Shown here: piece after piece, positions 25,779 through 34,284 of the stretch
Layout: the number at the start of each line of letters is the position of its first letter
Position numbering within the stretch: position 1 is the stretch's first letter
NCBI RefSeq assembly: GCF_024171895.1
Contig: NZ_JAMTCQ010000013.1
Location: forward strand, 248,001 to 312,000
DNA length: 64,000 bases
Origin: Prauserella halophila
GTDB taxonomy: Bacteria; Actinomycetota; Actinomycetes; Mycobacteriales; Pseudonocardiaceae
Direction of reading: 5' to 3'
Notes under the pieces: model-generated
The model's input: only the letters and a program-made list of their open reading frames with translations
Databases searched by the model: none
What the model was told of the DNA's origin: nothing
Made by a program: the position numbers and the translations under genes

Positions 25779-27145
25779 CTTATCTCCTCGATCCGGACCA
25801 GCTCGAACGAGAGGGCATCCACACGGTGCTCGTCGCGACCCCGGACCTACAGGGCCGACTGGTAGGACGGCGGATTCCCGCAGAGCGCCTGCCCAGCATC
25901 ATCGAGTGCGGCATCGAGATCTGCACCTGTGCATGGGCCTGGGACGTCGAGCAGTCCTTCGACCTCATCGGAGCAGGCGTCCTCGCCGTCTGCAGCATGC
26001 ACAACGGTGCACCCGACGTGGCGCTCGTCCCCGACGTCGGCACGCTGCGCAGGGCCGCGTGGCTCGACGGGGTCGCCATCTGCCTCGCCGACCCCGTGTG
26101 GCCGGGGACCGGCGAGCCGCTCGAGATCTCACCGCGCGTGATGCTCAAGAAGGAACTCGCCCGATATCGGAGCATGGGCTACTCGCCGCAGGCGGGTACG
26201 GAGCTGGAGTTCTACCTGTTCGCGAACAACCCTCGTGCGCTGCGCAAGAGCAGCTTTCGGGAGGACCTCGACCCGACGACGCTCACCCCGAGCGATTTCA
26301 CCATCCACGAGGGCAACGGTTACGAGCCCTTCTTCCAGAAGCTGCGGCGCAACCTGCGAGAAAGCGGCATCGAGATGGAGGCAGGGCAGTCCGAATGGGG
26401 AACCGGGCAGTGGGAAATGACCTTCGCCTACGGGGAGCCACTTGAGATGGCCGACCGGCACGCCCTCTACAAGCTCGCCGTGCGCGACAGCGCGGTGGCA
26501 GCGGGGCTGTCGGTGACGTTCATGGCGCGCCCGCTCAACGACCAGCCCGGCTCGTCCTGCCACGTGCACCTGTCGTTGCGCGACGACGCGGGCCGGCCCG
26601 TCTTCTGGGACCCCGATGCCGAGCACCACATGAGCGGCACACTGCGCTCGGCCGTCGCCGGGGTTCTCGAACACACTCCCGCGTTCATGGTCTGGTACGC
26701 GCCGACCATCAACTCCTACCGGCGCACCAATTCACAGGAGATCGCGGGCTACGGCCGGACATGGGCGGTACAGAACCGCTCGGTCTCGGCACGGGTCGTC
26801 GGGCACACGTCGGCCGCCTTGCGTTTCGAGTACCGGATACCCGGCGCCGACACCAACCCCTACTTGACACTGGGCGGTGTGCTCGCCTCCGCGCGCGACG
26901 GCATCGAGCGTACGGCGAAGCCTCCCGCGATGACGGTGGGCAACGCCTACGACGGCGACGTCGACGCAGCCATGCCCACGCAGCTCGCGGAGGCCGCAGG
27001 AATGTTCGCGACGTCCGACTTCGTCCGTCGGCTCATCGGTGAGGAGAGCACCTCGCATTTCCGCCACCTCGCCGAGCTCGAGTGGCGCGTCTACCAATCC
27101 ACGGTCACGCAATGGGACCTGCAACGCTATTTCGATCGGATCTGA
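25775..27145 (+). CDS. Glutamine-synthetase-family gamma-glutamyl-amine ligase (PuuA/GlnA4-like)
   Basis: A 456-residue type I glutamine-synthetase homologue. Actinobacterial relatives ligate glutamate to amines: GlnA2/GlnA3 use polyamines and GlnA4 uses ethanolamine. Seen: the metal-binding Glu region in GTELEFYLF, then MEAGQSEWGTGQWEMTF, the glutamate/metal motif SCHVHLSL and the late FEYRIPGADTNPYL. The normal ammonia-enzyme Tyr adenylylation loop is not evident. The ATG at 25775 overlaps the SDR stop (ATGA). Operon context (permease, PuuD-like, SDR, ALDH) argues for an amine substrate, not ammonia. Which amine is not shown by the sequence. Confidence 0.88.
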   Translation: MTYLLDPDQLEREGIHTVLVATPDLQGRLVGRRIPAERLPSIIECGIEICTCAWAWDVEQSFDLIGAGVLAVCSMHNGAPDVALVPDVGTLRRAAWLDGVAICLADPVWPGTGEPLEISPRVMLKKELARYRSMGYSPQAGTELEFYLFANNPRALRKSSFREDLDPTTLTPSDFTIHEGNGYEPFFQKLRRNLRESGIEMEAGQSEWGTGQWEMTFAYGEPLEMADRHALYKLAVRDSAVAAGLSVTFMARPLNDQPGSSCHVHLSLRDDAGRPVFWDPDAEHHMSGTLRSAVAGVLEHTPAFMVWYAPTINSYRRTNSQEIAGYGRTWAVQNRSVSARVVGHTSAALRFEYRIPGADTNPYLTLGGVLASARDGIERTAKPPAMTVGNAYDGDVDAAMPTQLAEAAGMFATSDFVRRLIGEESTSHFRHLAELEWRVYQSTVTQWDLQRYFDRI

Positions 27146-27150
27146 CAAGC

Positions 27151-28593
27151 ATGCCCTTTCCCGCACCGTCCACCTGGATCAACGGCCGCGCCGAGCAGAG
27201 CCACATCGACGACGGCGCCTCGCTGCGTGACCCGAACACCGGCGCCGAACTCGCCTCCAGCCGATCGTCGTCGAGCGAGCAGATCGACCGGGCCGTGGCT
27301 GCCGCGAGCGGTGCCCACGCCGACGGCCGCTGGTCGTCGCTCGGCGCCGAGCGACGCGCGCCGTTGCTATGTGCCCTTGCCGACGGCCTCGACGCCCGCG
27401 CCGACGAGATCGCCCGCCTCGACGCGCTCAACTCGGGTGTGCCGATCTCGGTGACCCGGCTGTTCGCCTCCAGTAACGGCGACACCGTGCGCTCCGCCGC
27501 AGACCGTGCGCTCGCGCTCGGTGACGCCGAAGCCGTACCGGCCGACGGAAGGGACGTGCGCATCCACCGCGTGCCATGGGGGCCCGCCGCCCTGCTGATG
27601 CCGTGGAACGCGCCGTCGGCGATGGCCGTCAAGAAGCTCGGGTTCGCGCTCGCGGCGGGCGCGAGCGCCGTCATGAAACCGTCACCGGCCTCGCCGTGGA
27701 GCGCACTACTCGTCGCAGAAGCGGCGGCCGAGGCCGGTCTTCCTGAAGGCGTCGTGAACCTGGTCCTCGGTGGAGCTGAGGCAGGAGCCCAGCTCGTCGA
27801 AGACCGGCGGATCGCCGCGATCTCGATGACGGGTGCCACTCCGACCGGCCGTGCGATTGCAGCCGCCGCCGCACCCCGCTTCACCAGACTGCGTCTCGAG
27901 CTCGGTTCGAACAACCCGGCGATCGTGTTACCGGACGCCGACATCGAGGCCACAGCGCGGGCGCTCGTGGCCGGCGCCACGAAGCTCTCCGGTCAGTGGT
28001 GCGAGGCACCGCGGCGGGTCCTGGCCGCAAGTGCGGTGCACGATCGTCTCGTAGAGGCGCTGCGCACCGAGCTCGCCACCCTGCGAATCGGCTCGAGCCT
28101 CGACGACACGACGACGCTCGGACCGGTCGCCTTCGAGGGGCGGCGACGGGAGCTGACCGCGCAGCGGGATGACCTCGCGGCCCGCGGCGCCACGATCGTC
28201 GAGGTGGGAACGACGCCCGACGAAGGCTTCTTCTTTCCTCCGACGCTCGCCGTCGGCGACGACATCGAGCCGGACTCGGAGATCTTCGGTCCCCTACTCG
28301 CGGTCGAAGCCTTCGACGCGGTGGAGGATGCGGTGCGCCGTGCGAACTCCGGCCAGGTGGGGCTCGCCGGATACGTCTTCTCCGACGACATCGATGCGGC
28401 GAGCTCGCTCGGCGCCGCGCTCGTCGCCGGCGAGGTGAAGGTCAACGGCACAAGCGTGCTGGACATGTCGCCGCACTCGGCACAGAGCTTCTTCGGCAGC
28501 TCCGGCATCGGCGGGCACGGCGACGCTGAACTGCTAGAGTTCTTCGTCGGCAAGAGGATCGTGGGAACCGACGCGCCAGGTCTTCCCCTCTAG
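27151..28593 (+). CDS. Aldehyde dehydrogenase (NAD(P)-dependent)
   Basis: A 480-residue aldehyde dehydrogenase with all catalytic residues: Asn153 (PWNAPS), Lys176 (KPSPASPW), Glu250 (LELGSNNP; the usual GGKNP is altered) and the nucleophile Cys284 (GQWCEAP). The nucleophile motif is unusual in having Trp before Cys. The frame opens upstream inside the ligase gene, but the ATG at 27151 is the first start beyond its stop. It follows that ligase by five bases and precedes the GntR gene by about 20. In the proposed pathway it converts the gamma-glutamyl aldehyde to the acid before PuuD-type hydrolysis. Confidence 0.9.
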   Translation: MPFPAPSTWINGRAEQSHIDDGASLRDPNTGAELASSRSSSSEQIDRAVAAASGAHADGRWSSLGAERRAPLLCALADGLDARADEIARLDALNSGVPISVTRLFASSNGDTVRSAADRALALGDAEAVPADGRDVRIHRVPWGPAALLMPWNAPSAMAVKKLGFALAAGASAVMKPSPASPWSALLVAEAAAEAGLPEGVVNLVLGGAEAGAQLVEDRRIAAISMTGATPTGRAIAAAAAPRFTRLRLELGSNNPAIVLPDADIEATARALVAGATKLSGQWCEAPRRVLAASAVHDRLVEALRTELATLRIGSSLDDTTTLGPVAFEGRRRELTAQRDDLAARGATIVEVGTTPDEGFFFPPTLAVGDDIEPDSEIFGPLLAVEAFDAVEDAVRRANSGQVGLAGYVFSDDIDAASSLGAALVAGEVKVNGTSVLDMSPHSAQSFFGSSGIGGHGDAELLEFFVGKRIVGTDAPGLPL

Positions 28594-28612
28594 TTCCGAT
28601 CGAGGTGTGAGC

Positions 28613-29377
28613 GTGATGAGCAAGCGGTCCGGTGACGCCTCAGTCACATCGGGCAGCGCAGCCGCGTCGGAAACCTCGGCCGCGTCCGCGCCCCCACGGG
28701 CGATTTCCGGTTACCAGGCCATCGTCGATCACCTCCGAAGGGAGATGACGCTGGGACGGATCCGGCCCGGTGATCGCCTCCCCCCGGAGCGGCAGCTGGC
28801 TGAACAGCTCGGCGTCGCGAGGGACACGCTGCGGCAGGCGCTGCGGATCTTGGAAGGCAGTGGACAGATCGCCATTCGCCGAGGTTCCCACGGTGGAGCG
28901 TTCGTGCAGGCCTCGATGATGGAAGCGTGGCGGATCCGCCAGGACATCCGCGAGCGGGCGAGCGACATCGTGGCGCTCCTCGAATTCCGCGCAGTGATCG
29001 ACAGTGCCGCGGCACGCTTCGCCGCCGAGCGGCGCAGTGACGAGGAGCTCGCCGCGATGGAACAGGCGCAGGCCGAACTCGAGGCGTCGGAGGCACTGCA
29101 CGACTCCCGCGACGCGGACACGGCGTTCCACCTCGCTGTCGCACGCGCTTCCGGGAACCACGAACTCGCGGTGGCCGTGGAGGATGCCAGGGTCAAGATG
29201 TTCGCGCCGGTCGACCTCTTGGGCTTCCAGTTCCTCAAGGAGTCCTGTGTCGAGGGGCACGCGCTCGTGCTCGCCGCGATCCGGGAGCGCGACCCGGACA
29301 GGGCAGCGGCGGAAATGACCCGGCATCTGGCCGCCACCAGAAACGAATTCGAACTGATTCTCACCGAGGGCCTGTGA
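28613..29377 (+). CDS. GntR-family regulator, FadR/FCD type
   Basis: A 254-residue GntR-type regulator. After an Ala/Ser-rich head of about 30 residues, the winged helix reads IVDHLRREMTLGRIRPGDRLPPERQLAEQ in pieces over residues 36-66, then LGVARDTLRQALRILEGSGQI. The C-terminal helical FCD domain has LEFRAVIDSAAARFAA and the metal/ligand residues DADTAFHLAVARASGN. Three starts are close (GTG 28607, GTG 28613, ATG 28616); GAGG at 28602-28605 suits 28613 best. It is the last gene of the amine operon and probably represses it through the inverted repeat at 22708. Confidence 0.88.
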   Translation: MMSKRSGDASVTSGSAAASETSAASAPPRAISGYQAIVDHLRREMTLGRIRPGDRLPPERQLAEQLGVARDTLRQALRILEGSGQIAIRRGSHGGAFVQASMMEAWRIRQDIRERASDIVALLEFRAVIDSAAARFAAERRSDEELAAMEQAQAELEASEALHDSRDADTAFHLAVARASGNHELAVAVEDARVKMFAPVDLLGFQFLKESCVEGHALVLAAIRERDPDRAAAEMTRHLAATRNEFELILTEGL

Positions 29378-29576
29378 TCAGGGACGCCGGGTGAGACGTC
29401 GCAGTCATTCCTGGCCGAAGCATCGGCGGCATGGGACGTATTCGTCGCTCCCTCGCGTTGCACCTGCGGCCAACAGTGGGACAGCCCGGCTGAAGCATTA
29501 CCAGCCAAGTTCCACGAGGCGTCCTCGACATGTGTCGGACGGGTTGTCGACAGATCGCCTGGGAATGCCGCGTCGG

Positions 29577-29595
29577 GCGGATCGGCCCGATCCGC
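29577..29595. terminator. Palindrome between convergent GntR and dehydrogenase genes
   Basis: GCGGATCGGCCCGATCCGC is a perfect 19-base palindrome that can fold as a seven-base-pair stem with a five-base loop. It lies 18 bases from the stop of the convergent amino-acid dehydrogenase gene, where a bidirectional terminator is expected. No T-run follows. The rest of the 235-base gap shows nothing else. Confidence 0.45.
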
Positions 29596-29612
29596 TCCCC
29601 CGATCGCACGCG

Positions 29613-30653
29613 TCAAGCCTGAATGCGTTCGGCGGCTCCGGCCGTCGCGGCCTGCAGTGGGGTGATTCGCCGTTTGCGGGCCGAGGCGAACACCTCGTCG
29701 AGCGCCTTCTCGATGAGGACGGTGCGCGCCATCACGTCGGATTCCGACCAACCGAGTACCTCGCGGCCGACCAGGTGGAGCGCGCCGCCGCCGTTGGCGA
29801 CGAAGTCCGGAGCCACAATGATGCCCCGGTCGTGCAGCGTCCGTTCGGCCCCGTCGGTAGCCAGGATGTTGTTCGCAGCCCCGGCCACCACGCGTGCAGG
29901 GAGTGTGGCGGCAATGTCGACGTCGATCACTCCGCCGGTGGCACACGGGACGAACACGTCGCATTCGGTCCGGGTGACCGCCTCGGCGGAAACGACCGTC
30001 GCTCCCGCCACCGTGTGGGGTTCGCACCTCCCTTCGTCGACGTCGGTGACGAGCAACCGTCCACCGGCCTCTGCGACCAGGGTGGCCACCCGCGAGCCGA
30101 CCGCGCCGAGACCTTGGACCAGGACCCGCAATCCCTCCAGCCCTGACTCTCCGGCCTCGCGGACCGACGCCCGGATCGCCGAGAACACGCCCTGCGCCGT
30201 GGCTTCCGCACTCGACCCCGGGCCACCGGCCTCCACGGAGCGGCCGAACGCGAACCTCGTCGTGCGCGCCAGGACGTCCATGTCCTCCGAACCGGTGCCG
30301 ACATCGGGCCCCGTCCAATATGACCCGTTGAGCAGTTCGAGGTTCCGCGCATGGATCGACAGGATGTCGCGCCACTGTCGATCGCTGAGCTCCGCACGCG
30401 GCCCCGGCAACATGATCACCGATTTTCCACCGCCCATCGGCAGATCAGCGGCCGCCATCTTCAACGACATCGCCCGCGCCAAGCGACGCGCGTCGGCCAC
30501 CGCCTCGTCCACCGACGGGTACGTCATGGCACGAGTTCCACCCGCTGCCGGTCCCAGTGCCGTCGAATGGAGTGCGATCACGAAGCTCGCACCCGTGCGC
30601 TCGTCGTGACGCACGCACGTCATCTCGCCATCCCACAGCAACGTTTCAATCAT
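29613..30653 (-). CDS. Leu/Phe/Val-type amino-acid dehydrogenase
   Basis: A 346-residue NAD-dependent amino-acid dehydrogenase of the leucine/phenylalanine/valine group, which reversibly deaminates an L-amino acid to a 2-keto acid and ammonia. Seen: AGGTRAMTYPS, the substrate-binding Lys65 and catalytic Lys77 in SLKMAAADLPMGGGKSV, GPDVGTGSEDMDVLA, and the Rossmann motif VLVQGLGAVGSRVA. GAANNILA and DFVANGGGAL close the cofactor site. The ATG at 30653 has GGAGG seven bases ahead. It lies 107 bases downstream of the MatC-type carrier on the same strand. It could supply keto acids to the branched-chain dehydrogenase at 34-38 kb, or process the amino acid released by the amine operon. Confidence 0.9.
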   Translation of the reverse strand: MIETLLWDGEMTCVRHDERTGASFVIALHSTALGPAAGGTRAMTYPSVDEAVADARRLARAMSLKMAAADLPMGGGKSVIMLPGPRAELSDRQWRDILSIHARNLELLNGSYWTGPDVGTGSEDMDVLARTTRFAFGRSVEAGGPGSSAEATAQGVFSAIRASVREAGESGLEGLRVLVQGLGAVGSRVATLVAEAGGRLLVTDVDEGRCEPHTVAGATVVSAEAVTRTECDVFVPCATGGVIDVDIAATLPARVVAGAANNILATDGAERTLHDRGIIVAPDFVANGGGALHLVGREVLGWSESDVMARTVLIEKALDEVFASARKRRITPLQAATAGAAERIQA

Positions 30654-30759
30654 GAATCAACCTCCGCGGCTTATCGGTTATCGGCCCATCCAGCAGCGGG
30701 GGACCGGCCACAGTTCTTCAGTCATCGCCCGGGCTAGGTAGTGACGGTGAAAACCGGAG

Positions 30760-32142
30760 TCACGGAGCCCACACGAGTACTGCCCACGTGACAACCGGGG
30801 CAATGATCACCATCCCGACGGCCCACACGATCAGCTTGCGGAACATTCCCGGCTGGTCCTCAGCACGAACATTGCCGATGAGCAGCGCTCCGAACAGGTT
30901 CAGTGGATTGGCATCGACCAGGTAGGCCGAGCTGGTCAGAGTGGTGATCGAACCGAACAAGGACAGCGACGGGTCGGCCCCCAGCACCGGCGTCACGAGA
31001 GGCACGGTCGTCGCGACGGTCCCGGCGGAGGAAGCGAACACGGATACGAGACCCGTCATGAGCGACAGAAGCAGTACTCCGACCTTTGGACCGCCGATCC
31101 CCGTGAGCGTGTCGCTGATGATGTCGAAAGTACCGATCTCCTGCATGACCGTGATGTAGGTCAGGATGCCGGCCAGCATGAAGCAGGTTGGCCAAGCGAT
31201 CTTGTTCACGTAGTCCCGATCTTTGCCGGGCGCGAACGACAGCATGAGTACGGCGCCGATGCTCAGGGCGAGCAGGCCCGGGTCGAGGTCCGACACGATG
31301 ATCCCGACAGCCAGGGTCAACAGGCCGAACAACGTCGCCCATCGGTACACGACCTCCCTGCGAGACACCGGCTCGAGGGTCGCGGATTCGGCAGGTCCGG
31401 TTACAGCCACGGCTGCGCCGCCGGGGTCGCGTACTGATGACGCAGCACCGCTGCCGTCCGAACGCGCCTCGGTATTGAGCCCGCGCCCGAGATCGACCTC
31501 CCCCTCCTCCGGAGTTTCGCTGCCGCCTGCGCGGGAGTGACGGCGCCGGCGGAACCCTCCGAGAAGGACAAACACGACGGCGGCAATGACGGTGTTGAGT
31601 ACGAAATGGGCAGCGAAAAGACCGAGGGCACTGACGGTGAGGCCCTGACTCTCCAGGATCCTTGTCACTGTCACGCTGTACAACGCGATCGGCGAGAAGT
31701 ACCCCGCCTGCACTCCGCAAAGTGTCACCATGGCCGTCATGAACGGATCGAGGCCGTATCGGTAGGCGCACCGGATCGCGATGGGGATCATCAGGGTCAC
31801 CGTCGCAGCGGCGATGGGCCCCGTCGCACTGATACCGAATCCGATGAGAAATAGCAGGCAGGGCAGGTATCTCGTCCTACCGTTCAACAGCCTGACTCCC
31901 CTGTCGAGGAGCCAGTCGATGGTCCCGTTGACCTGCGCGATGGCGAACAGGTAGGTGACTCCGACGATCACCAGGAAGATCGCGACCGGAAATCCGGAAA
32001 TGACGTCCTCGGTGCTCAGGCCACCGCAGATACCGACAAGCAGCGCACCCGGAAATGCCAGCGTTCCGATGTTGATGTGCTTCCAGGACCCCAGGGCGAA
32101 CATGGCCGCCAGAACGAGTAATGACAGCAGGGTAGTGCTCAT
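30760..32142 (-). CDS. SLC13/MatC-type dicarboxylate carrier
   Basis: A 460-residue membrane protein of the ion-transporter superfamily with about eleven hydrophobic segments, resembling malonate/dicarboxylate carriers of the MatC type. Two symmetrical halves are separated by a long hydrophilic loop near residues 200-265 (RRRRHSRAGGSETPEEGEVD and beyond). The end of each half has the expected small-residue motifs: FGISATGPIAAATVTLMIPI in the first, FASSAGTVATTVPLVTPVL in the second, followed by TSSAYLVDANPLNLFGALL. It is upstream of the amino-acid dehydrogenase gene. The substrate is not shown; a di- or monocarboxylate is likely. Confidence 0.82.
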   Translation of the reverse strand: MSTTLLSLLVLAAMFALGSWKHINIGTLAFPGALLVGICGGLSTEDVISGFPVAIFLVIVGVTYLFAIAQVNGTIDWLLDRGVRLLNGRTRYLPCLLFLIGFGISATGPIAAATVTLMIPIAIRCAYRYGLDPFMTAMVTLCGVQAGYFSPIALYSVTVTRILESQGLTVSALGLFAAHFVLNTVIAAVVFVLLGGFRRRRHSRAGGSETPEEGEVDLGRGLNTEARSDGSGAASSVRDPGGAAVAVTGPAESATLEPVSRREVVYRWATLFGLLTLAVGIIVSDLDPGLLALSIGAVLMLSFAPGKDRDYVNKIAWPTCFMLAGILTYITVMQEIGTFDIISDTLTGIGGPKVGVLLLSLMTGLVSVFASSAGTVATTVPLVTPVLGADPSLSLFGSITTLTSSAYLVDANPLNLFGALLIGNVRAEDQPGMFRKLIVWAVGMVIIAPVVTWAVLVWAP

Positions 32143-32271
32143 CGTGAAACCTCGACATCCTTGTCGGCGTGGCTTCTTCCGGGGCGATCGTTCGTGACGG
32201 TGAACTACGGGCTACACAGCGACGAGGTCACCGTCGGAGGCACCGGGTCGTGTGCGTGGAACAGGGATTTG

Positions 32272-32318
32272 CGACATCTGACCCGGACCGGGTGTGTGCC
32301 GCTCCGGGTCAGATGTCG
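32272..32318 (-). terminator. Long hairpin overlapping the end of the MBL-fold gene
   Basis: Perfect 16-base arms, CGACATCTGACCCGGA (32272-32287) and TCCGGGTCAGATGTCG (32303-32318), with a 15-base loop. The right arm contains the last codons and stop (32309-32311) of the MBL-fold gene. It should act as a factor-independent terminator for that minus-strand gene and shield the carrier gene downstream. There is no T-run, as is common in actinobacteria. Confidence 0.7.
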
Positions 32319-33187
32319 ACCGCGAGTCCTTCTTGCGCGAAGACCACAGTTCCGTCGAAGATCTCTTCTGCGATCCGGACGGCTTTCTCCGATGAGTTCG
32401 GCCTTGCCATGCTGGGGGTCGCGTGTACGAGGACCAGTTGCTCGACGCCTGCCTCGGCAGCGATCTTGGCGGCGTCGGCTGGCCCGCACATGTTTCCGAC
32501 CATGCCCTCCGCGACACATTCGTCAACCTGCTCATCTCCGTCGGGGTGGTCCCAGCAGCAGCAGAGGAGCGTGTTCGCACCACGGGCAAGCTCGGTGACC
32601 TCTGCGCATCGCGCGGTATCTCCCGTAATGACCACCGAGCCCGTCGGCGTGTCGAACCGATAGGCCAGCGAGTCCAGGTACGGCTGAACGTGCGAGGCAC
32701 GTGCCGTGGTGACCGTCCAGTTCTCCCGTTCGGCGACGTCACCCGGCACCAGATCCTGCGCCGACCAGGTGGGCCACGGACGCGGGAGCTCCCCACCGCG
32801 CGTCGTGTACACCCTTTGACTCGCCGGATGCTCGATGCGGGCATGGATGTCGCGTCGGAACACCCCTTCCGTACCTATGAGCTCAGCAACGATCGCCGAC
32901 GTCGGCTGCGGGCCGAAGACCTCCAGCTCCGAGGTGTCCGGAGTGGACTGGTCCCAGCGGACGAGCAAATAACAAGGAAGGTCCACATTGTGGTCGAAAT
33001 GGTGGTGTGTGAGAAACACCGATGACACATCGGTCGCCGACAGGCCTGCCTTGGCCAGTTTATGGGTGGTGGCAGGGCCACAGTCGACCATGACCAATTC
33101 GCCACCGAGGTCGATCACATAGCTACTGCCGAACCTGTCGGGCGTCGGGGTCGGCGTTCCGGAACCGAGGACGTGAACTTTCGCCAT
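32309..33187 (-). CDS. Metallo-beta-lactamase-fold hydrolase
   Basis: A 292-residue MBL-fold hydrolase of the RNase Z/arylsulfatase-like branch. The zinc motif is THHHFDH (His61, His63, Asp65, His66), followed by ASHVQP near 166 and the bridging Asp in VITGDTARC. VLVHATP provides the last His. The N-terminus VHVLGSGTPTPTPDRFGSSY is typical of this branch. A frame extends to 33286, but the ATG at 33187 with GGAGA nine bases ahead starts at the first strand. It is divergent from a LysR gene, with a perfect palindrome between them, so LysR control is likely. The substrate is unknown; ester, lactone, sulfate ester and phosphodiester are all possible. Confidence 0.87.
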   Translation of the reverse strand: MAKVHVLGSGTPTPTPDRFGSSYVIDLGGELVMVDCGPATTHKLAKAGLSATDVSSVFLTHHHFDHNVDLPCYLLVRWDQSTPDTSELEVFGPQPTSAIVAELIGTEGVFRRDIHARIEHPASQRVYTTRGGELPRPWPTWSAQDLVPGDVAERENWTVTTARASHVQPYLDSLAYRFDTPTGSVVITGDTARCAEVTELARGANTLLCCCWDHPDGDEQVDECVAEGMVGNMCGPADAAKIAAEAGVEQLVLVHATPSMARPNSSEKAVRIAEEIFDGTVVFAQEGLAVDI

Positions 33188-33268
33188 TGCCCGCTGTCTC
33201 CGTTCGATGAAGTCGGTGGTTTCGGTTGTCCCCATTAGCGGCGACGAAGAACGTGGTGTCCACGACCG

Positions 33269-33285
33269 TGAGACTAGTAGTCTCA
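33269..33285. promoter_or_regulatory. Perfect palindrome in the MBL/LysR divergent promoter region
   Basis: TGAGACTAGTAGTCTCA has eight-base arms around one G. It lies five bases before the LysR ATG (33291) and about 80 before the MBL-fold start. It contains the T-N11-A core expected for LysR sites and is the likely operator for the adjacent LysR protein. Confidence 0.6.
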
Positions 33286-33290
33286 TAGAT

Positions 33291-34211
33291 ATGGCCTATG
33301 ATTTGAGCCAAGCTGGCAGTGACGCGCGTCGATTGGCGTACTTCCTTGCCGTCGTCGACGCGGGCACGCTGACCCGTGCCGCGCAGCAGCTGCACATCGC
33401 TCAACCGTCGCTGTCGCTGGCCATTCGGGATCTCGAGCAGGACTTCGGCGCACCCCTGTTCAACCGGATCGGCAGAAAATTGGTGCTGAACGAGACGGGG
33501 CAGGCCCTGGTGGCCATCGCGCGCCAGATCGTCGGAGGCCTCTCCGGGGCCAGAGAAGCCGTGGCCGCGCGCACGAGCCTCGACACCGGAGAGGTGACCG
33601 TCGCCGCTCCCCCATCGCTGGCGATGGAGCCCCTGGCACCTGCGATCGCGGACTTCCGCCGGCGCTATCCCGGGGTTCGCATCACTATCCGAAGCAACCC
33701 GCCGGGAACGGAAGGCGAGCTCGTCGCCGAGGGACAGGTCGACCTCGGGTTGGCCATCGGGGGCTCCGACGGCGAGCGGGACGATGGTCTGCTTCAGCAG
33801 CCCGTCGGGGTGCATGAGGTCGTCGCGGTGCTTCCGCCGGGCAGCGTCCCCAGCGCGTCCAACGCGTTGACCAGCGCGGAACTGGTGAAATGGCCGCTCG
33901 TGGTCACCGAGCCGGGCAGCAGGCTCCGGGCGAGAGTCGACCAGATGATCAACGACGGCCTGCGAGTGCGGATAGCCGCGGAAGTCGCCTACCGAGAAGC
34001 CATGATTCCCCTCGTACTCGCCGGAGTGGGTGCGTCGATTCTGCCGTGGTCGGTCGGGCGGCTGGCCGGACAGCTCGGGGCGGTGGTGGTCGGCCTCGAA
34101 CCTCCGATGCTCAGCCCCATGATGCTCCTGCACCGCCAGGAGCCGAGCGCTGCCGCGGCTGTGTTCGCCGACACCCTTACCGGCATGTATCAGGACATCC
34201 GGTCACGGTGA
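33291..34211 (+). CDS. LysR-family transcriptional regulator
   Basis: A 306-residue LysR-type regulator. The helix-turn-helix reads ARRLAYFLAVVDAG, LTRAAQQLHIAQPSLSLAI and LEQDFGAPLFNRIGRKL. The effector domain contains VTVAAPPSLAMEPLAPAIA and ends LVLAGVGASILPWSV, similar to the two LysR proteins at 17.7-19.6 kb. A frame opens at 33207, but the ATG at 33291 begins just before the domain. With the palindrome so close to the ATG, the transcript may be leaderless or the site may cause tight autoregulation. It is divergent from the MBL-fold hydrolase, its probable target. Confidence 0.9.
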   Translation: MAYDLSQAGSDARRLAYFLAVVDAGTLTRAAQQLHIAQPSLSLAIRDLEQDFGAPLFNRIGRKLVLNETGQALVAIARQIVGGLSGAREAVAARTSLDTGEVTVAAPPSLAMEPLAPAIADFRRRYPGVRITIRSNPPGTEGELVAEGQVDLGLAIGGSDGERDDGLLQQPVGVHEVVAVLPPGSVPSASNALTSAELVKWPLVVTEPGSRLRARVDQMINDGLRVRIAAEVAYREAMIPLVLAGVGASILPWSVGRLAGQLGAVVVGLEPPMLSPMMLLHRQEPSAAAAVFADTLTGMYQDIRSR

Positions 34212-34233
34212 AACACCGGACCGACGGACGGCA

Positions 34234-34278
34234 GCTCTGTGGCGTCGTCCGCCGACGACCGTGCCGTCGCCACAGAGC
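34234..34278. terminator. Hairpin between convergent LysR and E2 genes
   Basis: Arms GCTCTGTGGCG (34234-34244) and CGCCACAGAGC (34268-34278) pair perfectly over 11 bases around a 23-base loop. It lies in the 70-base gap between the LysR stop and the E2 stop, so it probably ends transcription from both sides. Confidence 0.6.
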
Positions 34279-34284
34279 CTGCGC

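Noticed and set aside
28729-30375. A 548-codon minus-strand frame spanning the GntR gene and the amino-acid dehydrogenase
   Set aside because: It covers parts of two convergent genes in the wrong frame and shows no family motif.
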